Notes: generated by a model from the sequence alone, not told the origin. 64,000 bases of DNA from Chitinophagaceae bacterium (GCA_022843585.1 JALHNJ010000001.1:868001-932000); one strand, 5' to 3'; numbered from the stretch's first letter, positions 42,981-53,288 are shown. Made by a program: numbers and translations.

Positions 42981-43730
42981 ATGGCAATCTCCAATCAAAA
43001 CCTGAAATATTTACGCAAACTTCGTGGCTGGACACAGGAAGAGTTTGCCAATAAGCTCCGCATCAAAAGATCGTTGCTGGGTGCTTATGAAGAAGAAAGA
43101 GCAGAGCCCAGAATTGATGTACTGGAAGTGGTGTGTGATATGTTTAAATTAACGCTGGATGAAATACTGCGCAAGGATTTGAGTGAAACTAAAAGTAATT
43201 ATATGGCAAGACGCCGTGCTATGAAATTAGCCGGTGGTCGTTCGGATATTCCATTTGTTCCTGTAAAAGCAGCAGCGGGTTATTTAGCAGGCTATGCCGA
43301 CCCGGAATTTGTAGATGAATTAAACACATTCACATTACCTATGCTATCAGGTGGAAATTACCGGGCTTTTGAAATTATTGGTGATTCCATGTTGCCAACG
43401 CCAAGCGGTTCGGTAATAGTGGGGGAGAAAGTGGATAATCTTGATGAGGTAAAAAATAACATGGCTTGTATTGTTGTTTCCAGAAATGAAGGTGTGGTCT
43501 ATAAAAGAGTACAAAAAAATGGCCGGCAAAAGAATAAGCTCACTTTAGTAAGTGATAACCCATCTTTCCATCCTTACACGGTAAATGCCGAAGAAATTCT
43601 GGAAATGTGGCAGGCTCAAATGGTTATTTCTAAAGCTAATACGCAGCAGCGGTGGGATATGAGCCAGTTAACAAATATTGTGTCAGACCTTCAGGAACAA
43701 GTTACTACACTAAAAAAGAGAATGAATTAA
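42981..43730 (+). CDS. XRE-family regulator with S24 (LexA/CI-like) C-terminal domain
   Basis: 249 residues. N-terminal helix-turn-helix (about 6-62): LKYLRKLRGWTQEEFANKLRIKRSLLGAYEEER. The C-terminal S24 domain (about 90-215) keeps the Ser136 nucleophile in GDSMLP and Lys175 in VVYKRV. An Ala-Gly pair at 99-100 (KAAAGYLAG, a second at 103-104) could be the self-cleavage site. A short coiled coil (LTNIVSDLQEQVTTLKKRMN) ends the protein. This matches CI/LexA-like repressors that cleave themselves on RecA activation, or phage-type regulators that lack cleavage. No phage genes are near. Two operator-like palindromes precede the gene. Confidence 0.88.
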   Translation: MAISNQNLKYLRKLRGWTQEEFANKLRIKRSLLGAYEEERAEPRIDVLEVVCDMFKLTLDEILRKDLSETKSNYMARRRAMKLAGGRSDIPFVPVKAAAGYLAGYADPEFVDELNTFTLPMLSGGNYRAFEIIGDSMLPTPSGSVIVGEKVDNLDEVKNNMACIVVSRNEGVVYKRVQKNGRQKNKLTLVSDNPSFHPYTVNAEEILEMWQAQMVISKANTQQRWDMSQLTNIVSDLQEQVTTLKKRMN

Positions 43731-43835
43731 CTGTCAATGACTTGATTTGCAGGTTTCTGCGTTTTTTTGTAAAGGTCTTTTAGGCATCGCTTTTTCACAT
43801 TATATTCGCAGACTGCTTAAAGTCAGGACAAGACG

Positions 43836-46283
43836 GTGAGAAAATTTATCTGTTTACCCCTTTTATTGATCTCTATAGCCATTTATTCACAGGAAAAATC
43901 ATTACAGGCAACCAAGACGGACAAACTGCCAAAAATTGATGGCAACCTGGATGATGCCGCATGGGTAAATATTCCTGAGGCTGGCAGTTTTGTGCAAAAC
44001 TACCCTGCAGTTGGTCAACCAGCTTCTCAAAAAACAACCATTAAAGTTATTTACGACAACTCGGCCATTTATATTGGTGCTTACTTGTATGATGATCCTT
44101 CATTGATTAGAAAACAACTTACTGCAAGAGATGCCGAGCAGCAAAAGGATGTTGATTATTTTTCTGTTTTCTTTGATACGTATAACGACAACCAGAATGG
44201 ATTTCAATTTGTAGTTACCTCCGCTAATGTTCAATCGGATGCCCGGCTGGGTCCTAATCTTGGTGGTGGCTTTGGTGAGTATGGCGATAAAACATGGGAT
44301 GCTGTATGGGAAAGCAAAGTACAAATGCAAAATGATGGTTGGACAGTGGAGATGAAAATTCCTTATATCTCTTTGCGTTTTGCCAAGAAAGATGTGCAGG
44401 ATTGGGGAATACAGTTTTTACGGTTGATTAGAAGAACCAATGAGTCTTGTTTTTGGAATCCGGTTAATCCTGAAGTAAATGGTTTTGTAGAGCAATTTGG
44501 TGTATATAATGGATTGCAAAATTTAGAACCACCTTTACGGCTAAGTTTTTCACCATATGTATCCACCGGCTATCGCAGTTCACCACAGGGAAATGGTTAT
44601 ACCAACAATTGGTTGGGTAGCGGAGGTATGGATGTAAAATATGGAATCAATGAAAGTTTTACATTGGATGCCACGTTGATACCTGACTTTGGACAAGTAA
44701 TATCAGATAATGTTATCAATAATTTGTCGCCTTTTGAAGTGCGGTTTCAGGAGAACAGGCAATTTTTTACGGAGGGAACAGAAATTTTTAATAAAGCTGG
44801 TCTGTTTTATTCCCGAAGAGTAGGAGCAATACCTATGGGTTATGATGATGTAAATGATTTGGTGAGAAATAATTCCGATTGGAAGATCATAAAAAATCCA
44901 TCAACTACTCAATTGTATAATGCAACAAAATTTTCGGGTCGGAATAAAAATAAACTAGGCATAGGAATTTTTAATGCCGTTGCAGCACCTATGGATGCCC
45001 GGATACGGAATAATGTAACAGGAGAAGATTCTGTTATACGTACGTCGGAATTAACTAACTATAACATATTTGTATTGGATCAGGCATTGAAGGGCCGTTC
45101 ATTTATTACACTTACAAATACCAATGTAATGCGCAATGCCGAAGGCAGAGATGCAAATGTTACTGCTTTAGATGTTGCATTGTATAATAAAAATAGCACC
45201 CATGTTTTTAATGGAACGGCCCGCTATAGTAAAATATGGTCTGCCAATCCGTATGATGGATATAATACTACGGTTAAGTATAGTAAAGTAGGTGGCAATT
45301 GGAGATACTATGCTTCTGCCAATGTGGAGTCAAAAAATTATGACCCCAATGACCTGGGTATATTACCAGCCGCTAATGAAATTACTTACCGGGCTAATGT
45401 TAGCTATAATTACTTTAAGCCTACAAAAAACATTATTCAATACAGCTATTCATTGGATAATCGTATACAATATTTATATAAGCCGTATGCTTTTAACAGG
45501 TATGATATTACTGGTACAGCATTCTGGATCTTTAAGAATTTCTGGGATGTATCTCTTCGTTCTCAATTAACGCCTCTTGATGTACATGATTATTTTGAAT
45601 TAAGAACGGACGGAAAATATATTAGCCTGCCATTGAATTATTATTTTGATGCGAATGGTAGTACCGATAGCCGCAAAAAATTATTTGTCCGGTTTAGTGG
45701 AATATTTGCCCGTTCTCCTGAATATGATAATACCTATTATGGCGGCGGCTTAGGATTTCGATTTAGATTTAGTAACAGGTTTACACTGGATTTACAAATG
45801 GACGGACATACTGAAACCAATAACCTTGGTTATGCTTTTACAAGAGAATTAAATGGTGATCCGATCGTTGGTTTCAGAGATGTGAAAGAGCAGATCACCG
45901 TCTTGTCAGGTATTTACAATTTTACACCTAGACTTAATCTTACATTAAGAGCAAGACATTACTGGAACGAAGTAAAATACCTGAGTTTTCATAATGTAAC
46001 AAACGATGGTCTGCTTACTAATCGCCCCTTCATTAATAATTGGAATGATAACGTCAACATTTTTAATCTGGATGCCTTCGTTACCTGGGATTTTCGATTG
46101 GGTAGTCGCTTAATTGTTGGGTATAAAAATTGGTTAGGAGAGGAAGAATTTGTTCCTTATCAGTCAAACAAGAATAATTATTTGCGCAACCTGGGGGATA
46201 TTTTTGATCTCCGACACGGTAATGAGTTTACCGTTCGCTTTGTTTATTTTTTGGATTACAACGAGCTTCGAAAAAAGCGTTAA
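43836..46283 (+). CDS. CBM9-like / DUF5916 outer-membrane protein
   Basis: 815 residues; GTG start at 43836, giving a signal peptide (1-18, ending IAIYS-Q). The N-terminal CBM9-type sandwich (about 25-210) has KIDGNLDDAAWVNIPEAGSFVQNYP and DGWTVEMKIPYISLRF. A large DUF5916 part (about 230-815) follows, with many aromatic alternating strands and a C-terminal RFVYFLDYNELRKKR, a likely outer-membrane barrel. Family members are common in Bacteroidota and remain unassigned; glycan binding or transport is only a guess. Its stop overlaps the end of pdeM (opposite strand) by 4 bp. Confidence 0.82.
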   Translation: MRKFICLPLLLISIAIYSQEKSLQATKTDKLPKIDGNLDDAAWVNIPEAGSFVQNYPAVGQPASQKTTIKVIYDNSAIYIGAYLYDDPSLIRKQLTARDAEQQKDVDYFSVFFDTYNDNQNGFQFVVTSANVQSDARLGPNLGGGFGEYGDKTWDAVWESKVQMQNDGWTVEMKIPYISLRFAKKDVQDWGIQFLRLIRRTNESCFWNPVNPEVNGFVEQFGVYNGLQNLEPPLRLSFSPYVSTGYRSSPQGNGYTNNWLGSGGMDVKYGINESFTLDATLIPDFGQVISDNVINNLSPFEVRFQENRQFFTEGTEIFNKAGLFYSRRVGAIPMGYDDVNDLVRNNSDWKIIKNPSTTQLYNATKFSGRNKNKLGIGIFNAVAAPMDARIRNNVTGEDSVIRTSELTNYNIFVLDQALKGRSFITLTNTNVMRNAEGRDANVTALDVALYNKNSTHVFNGTARYSKIWSANPYDGYNTTVKYSKVGGNWRYYASANVESKNYDPNDLGILPAANEITYRANVSYNYFKPTKNIIQYSYSLDNRIQYLYKPYAFNRYDITGTAFWIFKNFWDVSLRSQLTPLDVHDYFELRTDGKYISLPLNYYFDANGSTDSRKKLFVRFSGIFARSPEYDNTYYGGGLGFRFRFSNRFTLDLQMDGHTETNNLGYAFTRELNGDPIVGFRDVKEQITVLSGIYNFTPRLNLTLRARHYWNEVKYLSFHNVTNDGLLTNRPFINNWNDNVNIFNLDAFVTWDFRLGSRLIVGYKNWLGEEEFVPYQSNKNNYLRNLGDIFDLRHGNEFTVRFVYFLDYNELRKKR

Positions 46284-46948
46284 GCTATTTGCATGACCGT
46301 ATCTTCTACTACAGCAAAAACATTTTCTCCTTTTTGTGGTTTTACTTTAAAAGTGCCGGTAAAACGACTGAATGCTGGTAATACACAATACTCTTTTGCA
46401 AAATAGAAACAGGGAAAATGCAATGATTGTCTTCCCTGGCCTTTAATTGTAATTGCCGGATGCATATGACCGGTAAAAGCATACAACTGCTTTTCTGCTT
46501 CGGTCAATTTATCATGAATCTTCAGATCATGAATAAATAAAAATGGTCCGGCGGCTAATTTTTTAATACTTATCGAAATATTAGCTTCCATATACCAGGA
46601 GTCATCCAATATGTCATGATTGCCTTTCACTAAATCAATATGCAGTAATGAAAAATCTTTTCTCCATTTCAAAAACAAATCCAATTCTTTATTGGCCACA
46701 CTGTGAGTAAAATCACCGGCAATGATCAGCCTGTCTACTTTAAATAAATAAAGCTGCGACATCAGCCGCTGTAAATCGGCTTTATAAATACTTTGTGGAA
46801 TGGCAATTCCTGCCTTGCGAAAATGACCTGTTTTACCGAGGTGCATATCAGCAATGACAAGTGTATTCTCTTCTTCCCAAAATAAACTACGTTCTGGCGA
46901 AAGCCACAATGTATTATTCCGGACTATATGGGGAATGGGGTTTTGCAT
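46280..46948 (-). CDS. pdeM: PdeM, ligase-associated DNA-damage-response metallophosphoesterase
   Basis: 222 residues of calcineurin-like fold: ADMHLGKTGHFRKAG (DxH), IAGDFTHS (GDxxH-like), VKGNHDIL (GNHD), FIHDLK and TGHMHPAI (GHxH). This is the set seen in the PdeM family, which sits with a helicase, an exonuclease and an ATP-dependent ligase in many bacteria. It lies 51 bp after the Lhr-like helicase, in the same operon. It probably acts on DNA ends or a nucleotide phosphodiester in repair; the ligase and exonuclease are not in the window. Confidence 0.87.
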   Translation of the reverse strand: MQNPIPHIVRNNTLWLSPERSLFWEEENTLVIADMHLGKTGHFRKAGIAIPQSIYKADLQRLMSQLYLFKVDRLIIAGDFTHSVANKELDLFLKWRKDFSLLHIDLVKGNHDILDDSWYMEANISISIKKLAAGPFLFIHDLKIHDKLTEAEKQLYAFTGHMHPAITIKGQGRQSLHFPCFYFAKEYCVLPAFSRFTGTFKVKPQKGENVFAVVEDTVMQIA

Positions 46949-46999
46949 GAGGTCGGCAAATATAAAGAAGCAAGATGATGGTTCAAAGTACTGCTACAA

Positions 47000-49480
47000 C
47001 TACTTCAATTGTTGTTGCATTTTTCTTACACGATCTTCCAATTTTTCCGATGAAAGATCCTCCCGCATACTATCTACTTTTATTGGAAAACAAAACGGTG
47101 TCAATTTTTCAGGGAAAGTAATGATGATATTAGATTCTTGTACCCTGTTCAACATATCCCGTAATCGTACTTCTTCCATTTGTTGATCCATCACTTCCTG
47201 GTATGCTTGTCGGAGTAATAGATTGCCGGAATCATATTCGCTAAAAACTTTAAATAATAATGAAGCAGAAGATTGAAGATGCCTGGCTTTCTTTTTTTCT
47301 CCCGGCATACCCTGGAAGATAAGTCCACCAATCACCGCCACATCCCGAAATTTTCTTTTCGCCATTTCCGTGCTGTTTACACTGCGTTGAATATCGTTTA
47401 GCAAATCCTCCGGGGAAAATAAATCATACACATTGGTATCATCCACCGGTATGGGTTGGTCGCTCAATAATTCAAACCCATAATCATTCATCGCAAATGA
47501 AAAAGTGATAGGTTGTATACGGCTGATACGAAATGCTAATATAGCTGCCATCGCTTCATGTACCAATCGTCCTTCAAATGGGTATACAAAAAGATGAAAA
47601 CCGTCTTTAGTTTCAATTTGCTCGATCAATAATTCATTTTTCTTTGGCACATGGGAAAGTGTTTCTTGTAAACTTAGAAGAGGTTTTAAAACTTCAAGCT
47701 CTACTATCGGTTCACCATTTCCCGTTGCCGACTTGTCTAACATTTCTCTCAACTTCTTTCCCAAATTAGCACTCAGCGGCATACGACCACCATTCCAGCT
47801 GGGCACAATGGATTTTGTCTTATCTGATTTTTTTACAAGAACTGTCATATCTTTTATCATCAGGAATTCAAGATTTCTACCAGCTAGTGTAAATACATCA
47901 CCTGCTTCTAATCTTGAAATAAAATATTCTTCGATCACACCAACATAACCACCACTCATAAATTTCACTTTCAACATCGAATCACTTACAATAGTACCAA
48001 TGTGCATGCGGTGGCGCATGGCTACTTTACGACTGTTAATTTTATACACCCCATCTATTATTTCTACCTTTTTAAATTCATCATATTGCTGCATGGCATT
48101 GCCACCTTCTGTAATAAAATGAAGAATATGTTGCCACTCATCTTTGGTTATATCTCTAAAACAAAAAGTGGAAGCGACTTCTTTATAAATTTCATCCGGT
48201 AAAAAACCATCGGATATCGCAATTGTATTCAGGTATTGCATCAGCACATCAAAGCAAAGCATCATTGGTGGGCGACTCTCGATCATATTTTCCTGCATCG
48301 CCGATTTTAATGCAGCAGCTTCTATCAACTCTAATGAATGCGTTGGCAGGAAATAAATTTTACTTACAGTATCCGGACTATGACCACTACGGCCAGCCCG
48401 TTGTAAAAACCGGGCTACTCCTTTTGGTGAACCAACTTGTATCACCGTTTCAACAGGGCGAAAATCTACTCCCAAATCTAAACTGGCAGTACATACTACT
48501 GCTTTTAAATTACCGGTATGAAGATTGTCTTCGATCCATTCTCTCATTTCCCTATCAATAGAACTGTGATGCAAAGCAATAGAGCCGGCTAACTCCGGAC
48601 AAACATCCAGCAATGTTTGATACCATCTCTCACTCATCCCCCTTGTATTAATAAAAATGAGTGTTGTTTTGCTTTCTTGAATAATAGGAATGAGTTTATG
48701 TGCCAGTTTAATTCCTAAGTGACCTGCCCATGGATATTTTTCAATTTCATCAGGGAAAATAGACTCGACTTCAATTTTTTTATTAAGATTAGCCTTAATA
48801 GTAATTCCTACTTTTTTGATTGGCGATAGTAAAACTTCTTTAGCTTCTTCTAAATTTCCAATAGTAGCGGAGATTCCCCAAATGCTGAGCCGTGAGTCAT
48901 TGGTTGTAACTGCTAACTGACGACTCCCGATTATTCTAGAAATTGCTAACTCTACCTGCACGCCTCTCTTACTTCCCAGCAACTCATGCCATTCATCAAT
49001 AGCAATTAATTTCAGCGAACGAAAAATTTCCGGATATCCTTTTTGTGCTAACAATAAATGCAAACTTTCCGGAGTAATGATAAGCACTTCCGGCATTTGC
49101 CTTTTTTGAGAAGCTCTTTGGGAAGTGGAAGTGTCGCTATTTCTTATCCCAACTTTCCAATTCATGCCTAACTCTACAATTACTTCTTCCATGGCACGGC
49201 CAATATCTTTGGCTAAGGCACGGAGTGGTGTTATCCATAGCAATTGTAAGCCATTATTTTTTCTGTTTGTATAATCATCAGGGTGATGATTGATAAAATC
49301 AATAACAGCTCCTAAGAAAACAGAAAATGTTTTACCGCAACCAGTAGGTGCATTTACTAATCCACTATTACCAGCAATGATTTGTTGCCAGGCTTGCTGC
49401 TGAAATAAAAAAGGCTTAAAACCTTTTGATTCAAGCCAGTTATTGATAATGTTATATCCTTTGGTATCCTGTACTTCCAC
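47000..49480 (-). CDS. Lhr-like ligase-associated DEXH-box DNA helicase
   Basis: 826 residues, the length of the Lhr core. Superfamily 2 motifs: NAPTGCGKTFSV (Walker A), WITPLRALAKDI (Ia), ITPESLH, AIDEWHEL (motif II, DEWH), WGISATIG (III), TLIFINTRGMSERWY (IV), CTASLDLGVDF (V) and QRAGRSGHS (VI). The winged-helix and C-terminal beta-barrel/helical parts of Lhr follow (about 420-826). It would unwind DNA or RNA-DNA hybrids 3' to 5' with ATP. Its gene precedes pdeM and follows the periplasmic-binding-protein gene by 40 bp, so it likely belongs to a four-gene guaA-led unit. Confidence 0.9.
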   Translation of the reverse strand: MEVQDTKGYNIINNWLESKGFKPFLFQQQAWQQIIAGNSGLVNAPTGCGKTFSVFLGAVIDFINHHPDDYTNRKNNGLQLLWITPLRALAKDIGRAMEEVIVELGMNWKVGIRNSDTSTSQRASQKRQMPEVLIITPESLHLLLAQKGYPEIFRSLKLIAIDEWHELLGSKRGVQVELAISRIIGSRQLAVTTNDSRLSIWGISATIGNLEEAKEVLLSPIKKVGITIKANLNKKIEVESIFPDEIEKYPWAGHLGIKLAHKLIPIIQESKTTLIFINTRGMSERWYQTLLDVCPELAGSIALHHSSIDREMREWIEDNLHTGNLKAVVCTASLDLGVDFRPVETVIQVGSPKGVARFLQRAGRSGHSPDTVSKIYFLPTHSLELIEAAALKSAMQENMIESRPPMMLCFDVLMQYLNTIAISDGFLPDEIYKEVASTFCFRDITKDEWQHILHFITEGGNAMQQYDEFKKVEIIDGVYKINSRKVAMRHRMHIGTIVSDSMLKVKFMSGGYVGVIEEYFISRLEAGDVFTLAGRNLEFLMIKDMTVLVKKSDKTKSIVPSWNGGRMPLSANLGKKLREMLDKSATGNGEPIVELEVLKPLLSLQETLSHVPKKNELLIEQIETKDGFHLFVYPFEGRLVHEAMAAILAFRISRIQPITFSFAMNDYGFELLSDQPIPVDDTNVYDLFSPEDLLNDIQRSVNSTEMAKRKFRDVAVIGGLIFQGMPGEKKKARHLQSSASLLFKVFSEYDSGNLLLRQAYQEVMDQQMEEVRLRDMLNRVQESNIIITFPEKLTPFCFPIKVDSMREDLSSEKLEDRVRKMQQQLK

Positions 49481-49520
49481 AAAAACGAAATAGAGTATGA
49501 AGTTACAGTATTAACGAAAA

Positions 49521-50696
49521 TTAAAACACTCCTTTCAACATCCCATCTTGCCATTTCAGGAAATAGAGTTTTTTATTTTCGAAATAATCCAGTGTCATGG
49601 ATTGTTTGTTGAGGTTAGGCTGAATATCATAGTCTGTAAACACTTTGTACTGTTTGTTACCCAGATTTGATGAAATGTCTTTGCCATATTGCATAAGCAA
49701 CTTTGCATATTTCCAGGTTACCTCATACCCACGAAATACCATATCAGAAGGCCGTGCAAACATCACCGTGTTGAAGTAATTTGTAATTCCCTGGCTTATT
49801 TTATCAACTTTTGAATGATAAAAAGGAGTGCTGTAAATAATCTCAACACCTTTGTATTCTGGCTTGTTGAAATCTTTTATATTATCCCAGGTAGGCATGC
49901 CCATTACGGAAGCCTGGTATTTTTGTTTTTTAAGAATAGATAATTGCTTTACCAATCTTCTTCCAAAATTCTCATCAAGACTACCAGCAATACAAAGCGT
50001 TTGATTAGTAGTATCAAGATGAGCCCGAAGCTGATTCACCGTAAAGCTATCCGTCAGTTCAACATATTTCATTTTCAACGGCACAGCTACGGTGCTTTTT
50101 GAAAAGTCATCGAAATACATTTTAAGCCGGTCTTCTAATTGCCCTTTTTTTCTAAACACCACAATCGGGTTGAGCGAATAATATTTCTGAATATGTTTAT
50201 AGATTCCTTCGCACTGCGTCTTTAATGTAGAATTTAATACCACAAAAAATGGATTTGCACTGGCACCGCCATCATTAGGGAGATTTACATTTATAACAGG
50301 TATATTCCTTTTCAAGCCAGCATCCGCAAAAATTTTTACTTCCTGGCTGGTACTATGCGCAATAATCAATTCAACACTATCTGTTTCTGCTTGATTCAAT
50401 TGCTTGGCGATACTTTGTTTGGAAGATCGGGTATCATAAATAAAGATTTCTAACGGAGCTCCTTCTTTATTGAGAGAGTCAATAGCCAGTTGGGCTCCTT
50501 CATAAAATTCTAATCCGGGATTAATATATTTTGGAAATACATTTTTTGCGTAACGGTATTCATCATTGTAATCAAATGCAGAGTCAAGATACAAAGGAGC
50601 AAAAATTGCCACCTTATGTTTACGAATTTCTGTTTGTGCATTCGACATATGAAATGCAAAAACTAAAATCAATAATCCAAGAATGTTTTTATTCAT
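49521..50696 (-). CDS. Periplasmic-binding-protein type I (LivJ/LpoA-like) secreted protein
   Basis: 391 residues, signal peptide 1-20 (ending SNA-Q). The fold follows branched-chain-amino-acid receptor proteins: KVAIFAPLYLDSAF, GLEFYEGAQLAIDSLNKEGAPLEIFIYDTRS, VELIIAHSTSQEVKIFADAGL, PVINVNLPNDGG, and a second lobe with VFRKKGQLEDRLKMY. No ABC permease or ATPase is adjacent, so a free-standing role (an LpoA-like cell-wall activator or another periplasmic sensor) is as likely as transport. It lies 39 bp after guaA and 40 bp before the helicase. Confidence 0.78.
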   Translation of the reverse strand: MNKNILGLLILVFAFHMSNAQTEIRKHKVAIFAPLYLDSAFDYNDEYRYAKNVFPKYINPGLEFYEGAQLAIDSLNKEGAPLEIFIYDTRSSKQSIAKQLNQAETDSVELIIAHSTSQEVKIFADAGLKRNIPVINVNLPNDGGASANPFFVVLNSTLKTQCEGIYKHIQKYYSLNPIVVFRKKGQLEDRLKMYFDDFSKSTVAVPLKMKYVELTDSFTVNQLRAHLDTTNQTLCIAGSLDENFGRRLVKQLSILKKQKYQASVMGMPTWDNIKDFNKPEYKGVEIIYSTPFYHSKVDKISQGITNYFNTVMFARPSDMVFRGYEVTWKYAKLLMQYGKDISSNLGNKQYKVFTDYDIQPNLNKQSMTLDYFENKKLYFLKWQDGMLKGVF

Positions 50697-50735
50697 AAAT
50701 AAGAATTCATTTAAAGAGGTATCTCACTCACCATC

Positions 50736-52271
50736 TTATTCCCACTCAATTGTTGCAGGTGGTTTACTGCTTATATCATATACCACCCTGTTTATTCCTC
50801 TTACATTATTAATGATCTCGTTTGAGATATTTGCTAAAAACTCATACGGTAAATGTGCCCAATCCGCTGTCATTCCATCCACACTCGTCACTGCTCTTAA
50901 TGCCACTGTAAATTCATAGGTCCTTTCATCACCCATTACACCCACACTTTTTACCGGCAGTAAGATAGCTCCGGCCTGCCACACAGTTGCATACAACCCG
51001 GTATCTTTTAACATCTTAGTATATAAGTGATCTGCTTCTTGCAACAACTGTACCTTTTCTTCGGTAATTTCTCCCAAAATCCGGATGGCAAGTCCCGGTC
51101 CCGGAAAGGGGTGGCGATCAATCATTTCTGCCGGTATCCCTAATTCACGGCCAACTTTTCTTACTTCATCTTTAAATAATGAACGCAATGGTTCCACCAA
51201 CTCCAAATGAAGATGGTCGGGCAACCCACCAACATTATGATGAGATTTGATAGTAGCAGACGGGCCATGTACCGACAAACTTTCTATCACATCCGGATAA
51301 ATAGTTCCTTGTCCCAGCAATCCAACACCTTCGATCTTTTTAGACTCTTCCTGGAAAACGTCAATGAATAAACTTCCAATCGCTTTTCTTTTGGCTTCGG
51401 GGTCTGTTTTATCGGCAAGGGCAGTATAAAAACGCTGCTTCGCATCGATACCCGTTACATTCAATCCAAGTTTCGCATACATTTCAAGTACAGCACCAAA
51501 TTCGTTTTTGCGCAACACCCCGTTATCTACAAAAATTCCATATAGATTTTTCCCAATAGCTCTATGAATTAACGTAGCTGCAACAGTAGAATCAACACCA
51601 CCGCTAAGTGCCATGATAACTTTACGGTCACCAATTTGCTTTTTTAATGCGGCTACCGTATCGGTAATAAAATGTGCCGGTGTCCAATCTTGTGTACAAC
51701 CGCAAATATGTAATAGAAAATTATTCAGAATTTTTTTTCCTTCTTTGGAATGATATACTTCCGGATGAAATTGTACACCATAAAGAGGGTTTGTTTCGGT
51801 TCCATTTTTTTTGAATGCGGCGACCGGAATACTTTCCGTATCGGCTAACAATTCAAATCCATCAGGTAATTCTTTTATAGTATCGCTATGGCTCATCCAC
51901 ACATGACTTTGTTGCGACACATCTTTAAGCAACACATCTTCTTTTTTAAGTTGAAGAATGGCACGGCCATATTCCCGTTTATTACTTTTTGCAACCAGTC
52001 CGCCAAAACGTTTGGCCGTTAGTTGTGCACCATAGCAAACTCCCAACACCGGTACTTTTGAAATGAATGATTGTACATCCACATCCGGGGCATTCACTTC
52101 ATTCACTGAAAAAGGTGAACCAGAAAGAATGATGCCTTTCAATCCAGGCTCAAATTCAAAAGGCTTATTGAAAGGAATAATTTCGCAATACACACTAGCT
52201 TCCCTTACGGCACGGGCAATTAACTGGGTAAATTGAGAGCCAAAATCAAGAATCAGGATTTTTTCAGTCAT
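50736..52271 (-). CDS. guaA: GMP synthase (glutamine-hydrolysing)
   Basis: 511 residues. Makes GMP from XMP, glutamine and ATP. The class I amidotransferase domain (about 1-190) has [26 protein letters not shown] with the catalytic Cys, and FHPEV with His. The ATP-pyrophosphatase domain (about 200-390) shows [14 protein letters not shown] and TIYPDVIES. The C-terminal dimerisation domain (about 390-511) ends in PPATIEWE. All key residues are present. It leads a likely operon with the binding protein, helicase and pdeM. The 244-bp spacer before it holds only a weak hairpin (about 52381-52403); I see no purine riboswitch. Confidence 0.96.
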   Translation of the reverse strand: MTEKILILDFGSQFTQLIARAVREASVYCEIIPFNKPFEFEPGLKGIILSGSPFSVNEVNAPDVDVQSFISKVPVLGVCYGAQLTAKRFGGLVAKSNKREYGRAILQLKKEDVLLKDVSQQSHVWMSHSDTIKELPDGFELLADTESIPVAAFKKNGTETNPLYGVQFHPEVYHSKEGKKILNNFLLHICGCTQDWTPAHFITDTVAALKKQIGDRKVIMALSGGVDSTVAATLIHRAIGKNLYGIFVDNGVLRKNEFGAVLEMYAKLGLNVTGIDAKQRFYTALADKTDPEAKRKAIGSLFIDVFQEESKKIEGVGLLGQGTIYPDVIESLSVHGPSATIKSHHNVGGLPDHLHLELVEPLRSLFKDEVRKVGRELGIPAEMIDRHPFPGPGLAIRILGEITEEKVQLLQEADHLYTKMLKDTGLYATVWQAGAILLPVKSVGVMGDERTYEFTVALRAVTSVDGMTADWAHLPYEFLANISNEIINNVRGINRVVYDISSKPPATIEWE

Positions 52272-52515
52272 GTAATAAATAATTAGAGAAGGGTGTATTA
52301 GCTACCCCGTTTTCCCTTCACAATAAGGGGTAATGGCAGCGAAGGTAAAAAAAGGTTTGTAGTTTATGCCACACAGTTTGAAACCCCTTACCCTAGTGGG
52401 TTTTTGCCTGCTTTTGTTATTAATCCCCAATTGTAACCTTACTACTACCGAAAGCGTCAAATTTGTTGAAATCGAAGATTTTGAGCTTACTTTTGTTACC
52501 ACAAAATCATTGAAC

Positions 52516-53235
52516 ATGAAACGTTTTTCTCTTGTAGCTGCTATCACCATCCTGTTATTTTCTTCTTGCGATGAAATTACCGGAGAAAGGATCAGAGGTA
52601 ATGGCAATGTTATTTCCCAGGCAAGGTCGCATGCCAATTTTAACGGGGTTGAAGTAAGCGATGCCATTCATGTATATGTAAAAAACGATTCAACTTTTTC
52701 TGTAAAAGTGGAAGCCGATGAGAACCTGCAACAACATATTATCATTACGGAAGTAAATGGTGTGTTGAGAATTCGGGAAGAAGATGGTACCAATTTGAAT
52801 GCTACCGGAAAAATAAAAGTGTATGTATCTGCTCCTTCAATAAGAAGTCTTAATGCTTCTGGTGCCAGCAAAATAATGAGTGAAAATGAATTAACAGCCG
52901 ATGCAATTGATATTGATGTTACAGGTGCCAGCAATGCCGAACTGGAACTAAAAACTCCAAAAGTATCGGCCAGCATGAGTGGTGCCAGTAGTATTACTTT
53001 GTTCGGGCAAACAAAAGATCTCATTATAAAAGGTAGTGGTGCTTCTGATGCCAATTGTTATGAATTATTATCGGAAAATGCAGAGGTAGATTTATCCGGT
53101 GCCAGCAATGCAGAAGTATTTGCCAGTGTAAAACTAAATGCAGAAGCCAGCGGAGCCAGCGATGTTCGCTATAAAGGAAGTGCCGTTGCAAGCCAACATA
53201 CGAGTGGTGCAGGCAGTGTGAAGAAAGTGGAATAA
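52516..53235 (+). CDS. Head-GIN (DUF2807) lipoprotein
   Basis: 239 residues from ATG 52516 (MKRFSLVAAITILLFSSCDE), whose lipobox (FSSC) ends at residue 18. A longer frame from 52366 exists but has no family features. The head-GIN domain, a beta-solenoid, shows FNGVEVSDAIHVYV and about eight repeats of a (S/T)GAS turn (SGASKI, TGASNA, SGASSI, SGASDA, SGASNA, SGASDV), each marking one coil. Such proteins are common and uncharacterised envelope proteins in Bacteroidota, perhaps adhesive or binding. Followed by a 12-bp terminator stem. Confidence 0.85.
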   Translation: MKRFSLVAAITILLFSSCDEITGERIRGNGNVISQARSHANFNGVEVSDAIHVYVKNDSTFSVKVEADENLQQHIIITEVNGVLRIREEDGTNLNATGKIKVYVSAPSIRSLNASGASKIMSENELTADAIDIDVTGASNAELELKTPKVSASMSGASSITLFGQTKDLIIKGSGASDANCYELLSENAEVDLSGASNAEVFASVKLNAEASGASDVRYKGSAVASQHTSGAGSVKKVE

Positions 53236-53253
53236 AATATTCATAAATGAATC

Positions 53254-53288
53254 AAAAAAGTCAGCAAAAATTCTTCGCTGACTTTTTT
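53254..53288 (+). terminator. Strong Rho-independent terminator after the head-GIN gene
   Basis: AAAAAAGTCAGC (53254-53265) pairs perfectly with GCTGACTTTTTT (53277-53288) across an 11-base loop. It begins 18 bp after the stop codon. Confidence 0.88.

Noticed and set aside
42981-43730. Prophage remnant around the XRE-S24 regulator
   Set aside because: Neighbours are surE, lpxB and a DUF5916 protein; no phage structural, integrase or lysis gene is seen.
52366-52515. Upstream extension of the head-GIN gene with a hydrophobic, lipoprotein-like stretch
   Set aside because: The internal ATG at 52516 has its own clean lipoprotein signal followed directly by the family domain; the upstream 50 residues look like translated leader.
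52272-52515. Possible purine riboswitch before guaA
   Set aside because: No three-way junction and no conserved purine-aptamer loop words could be traced on the minus strand; only a weak ACCC..GGGT hairpin.
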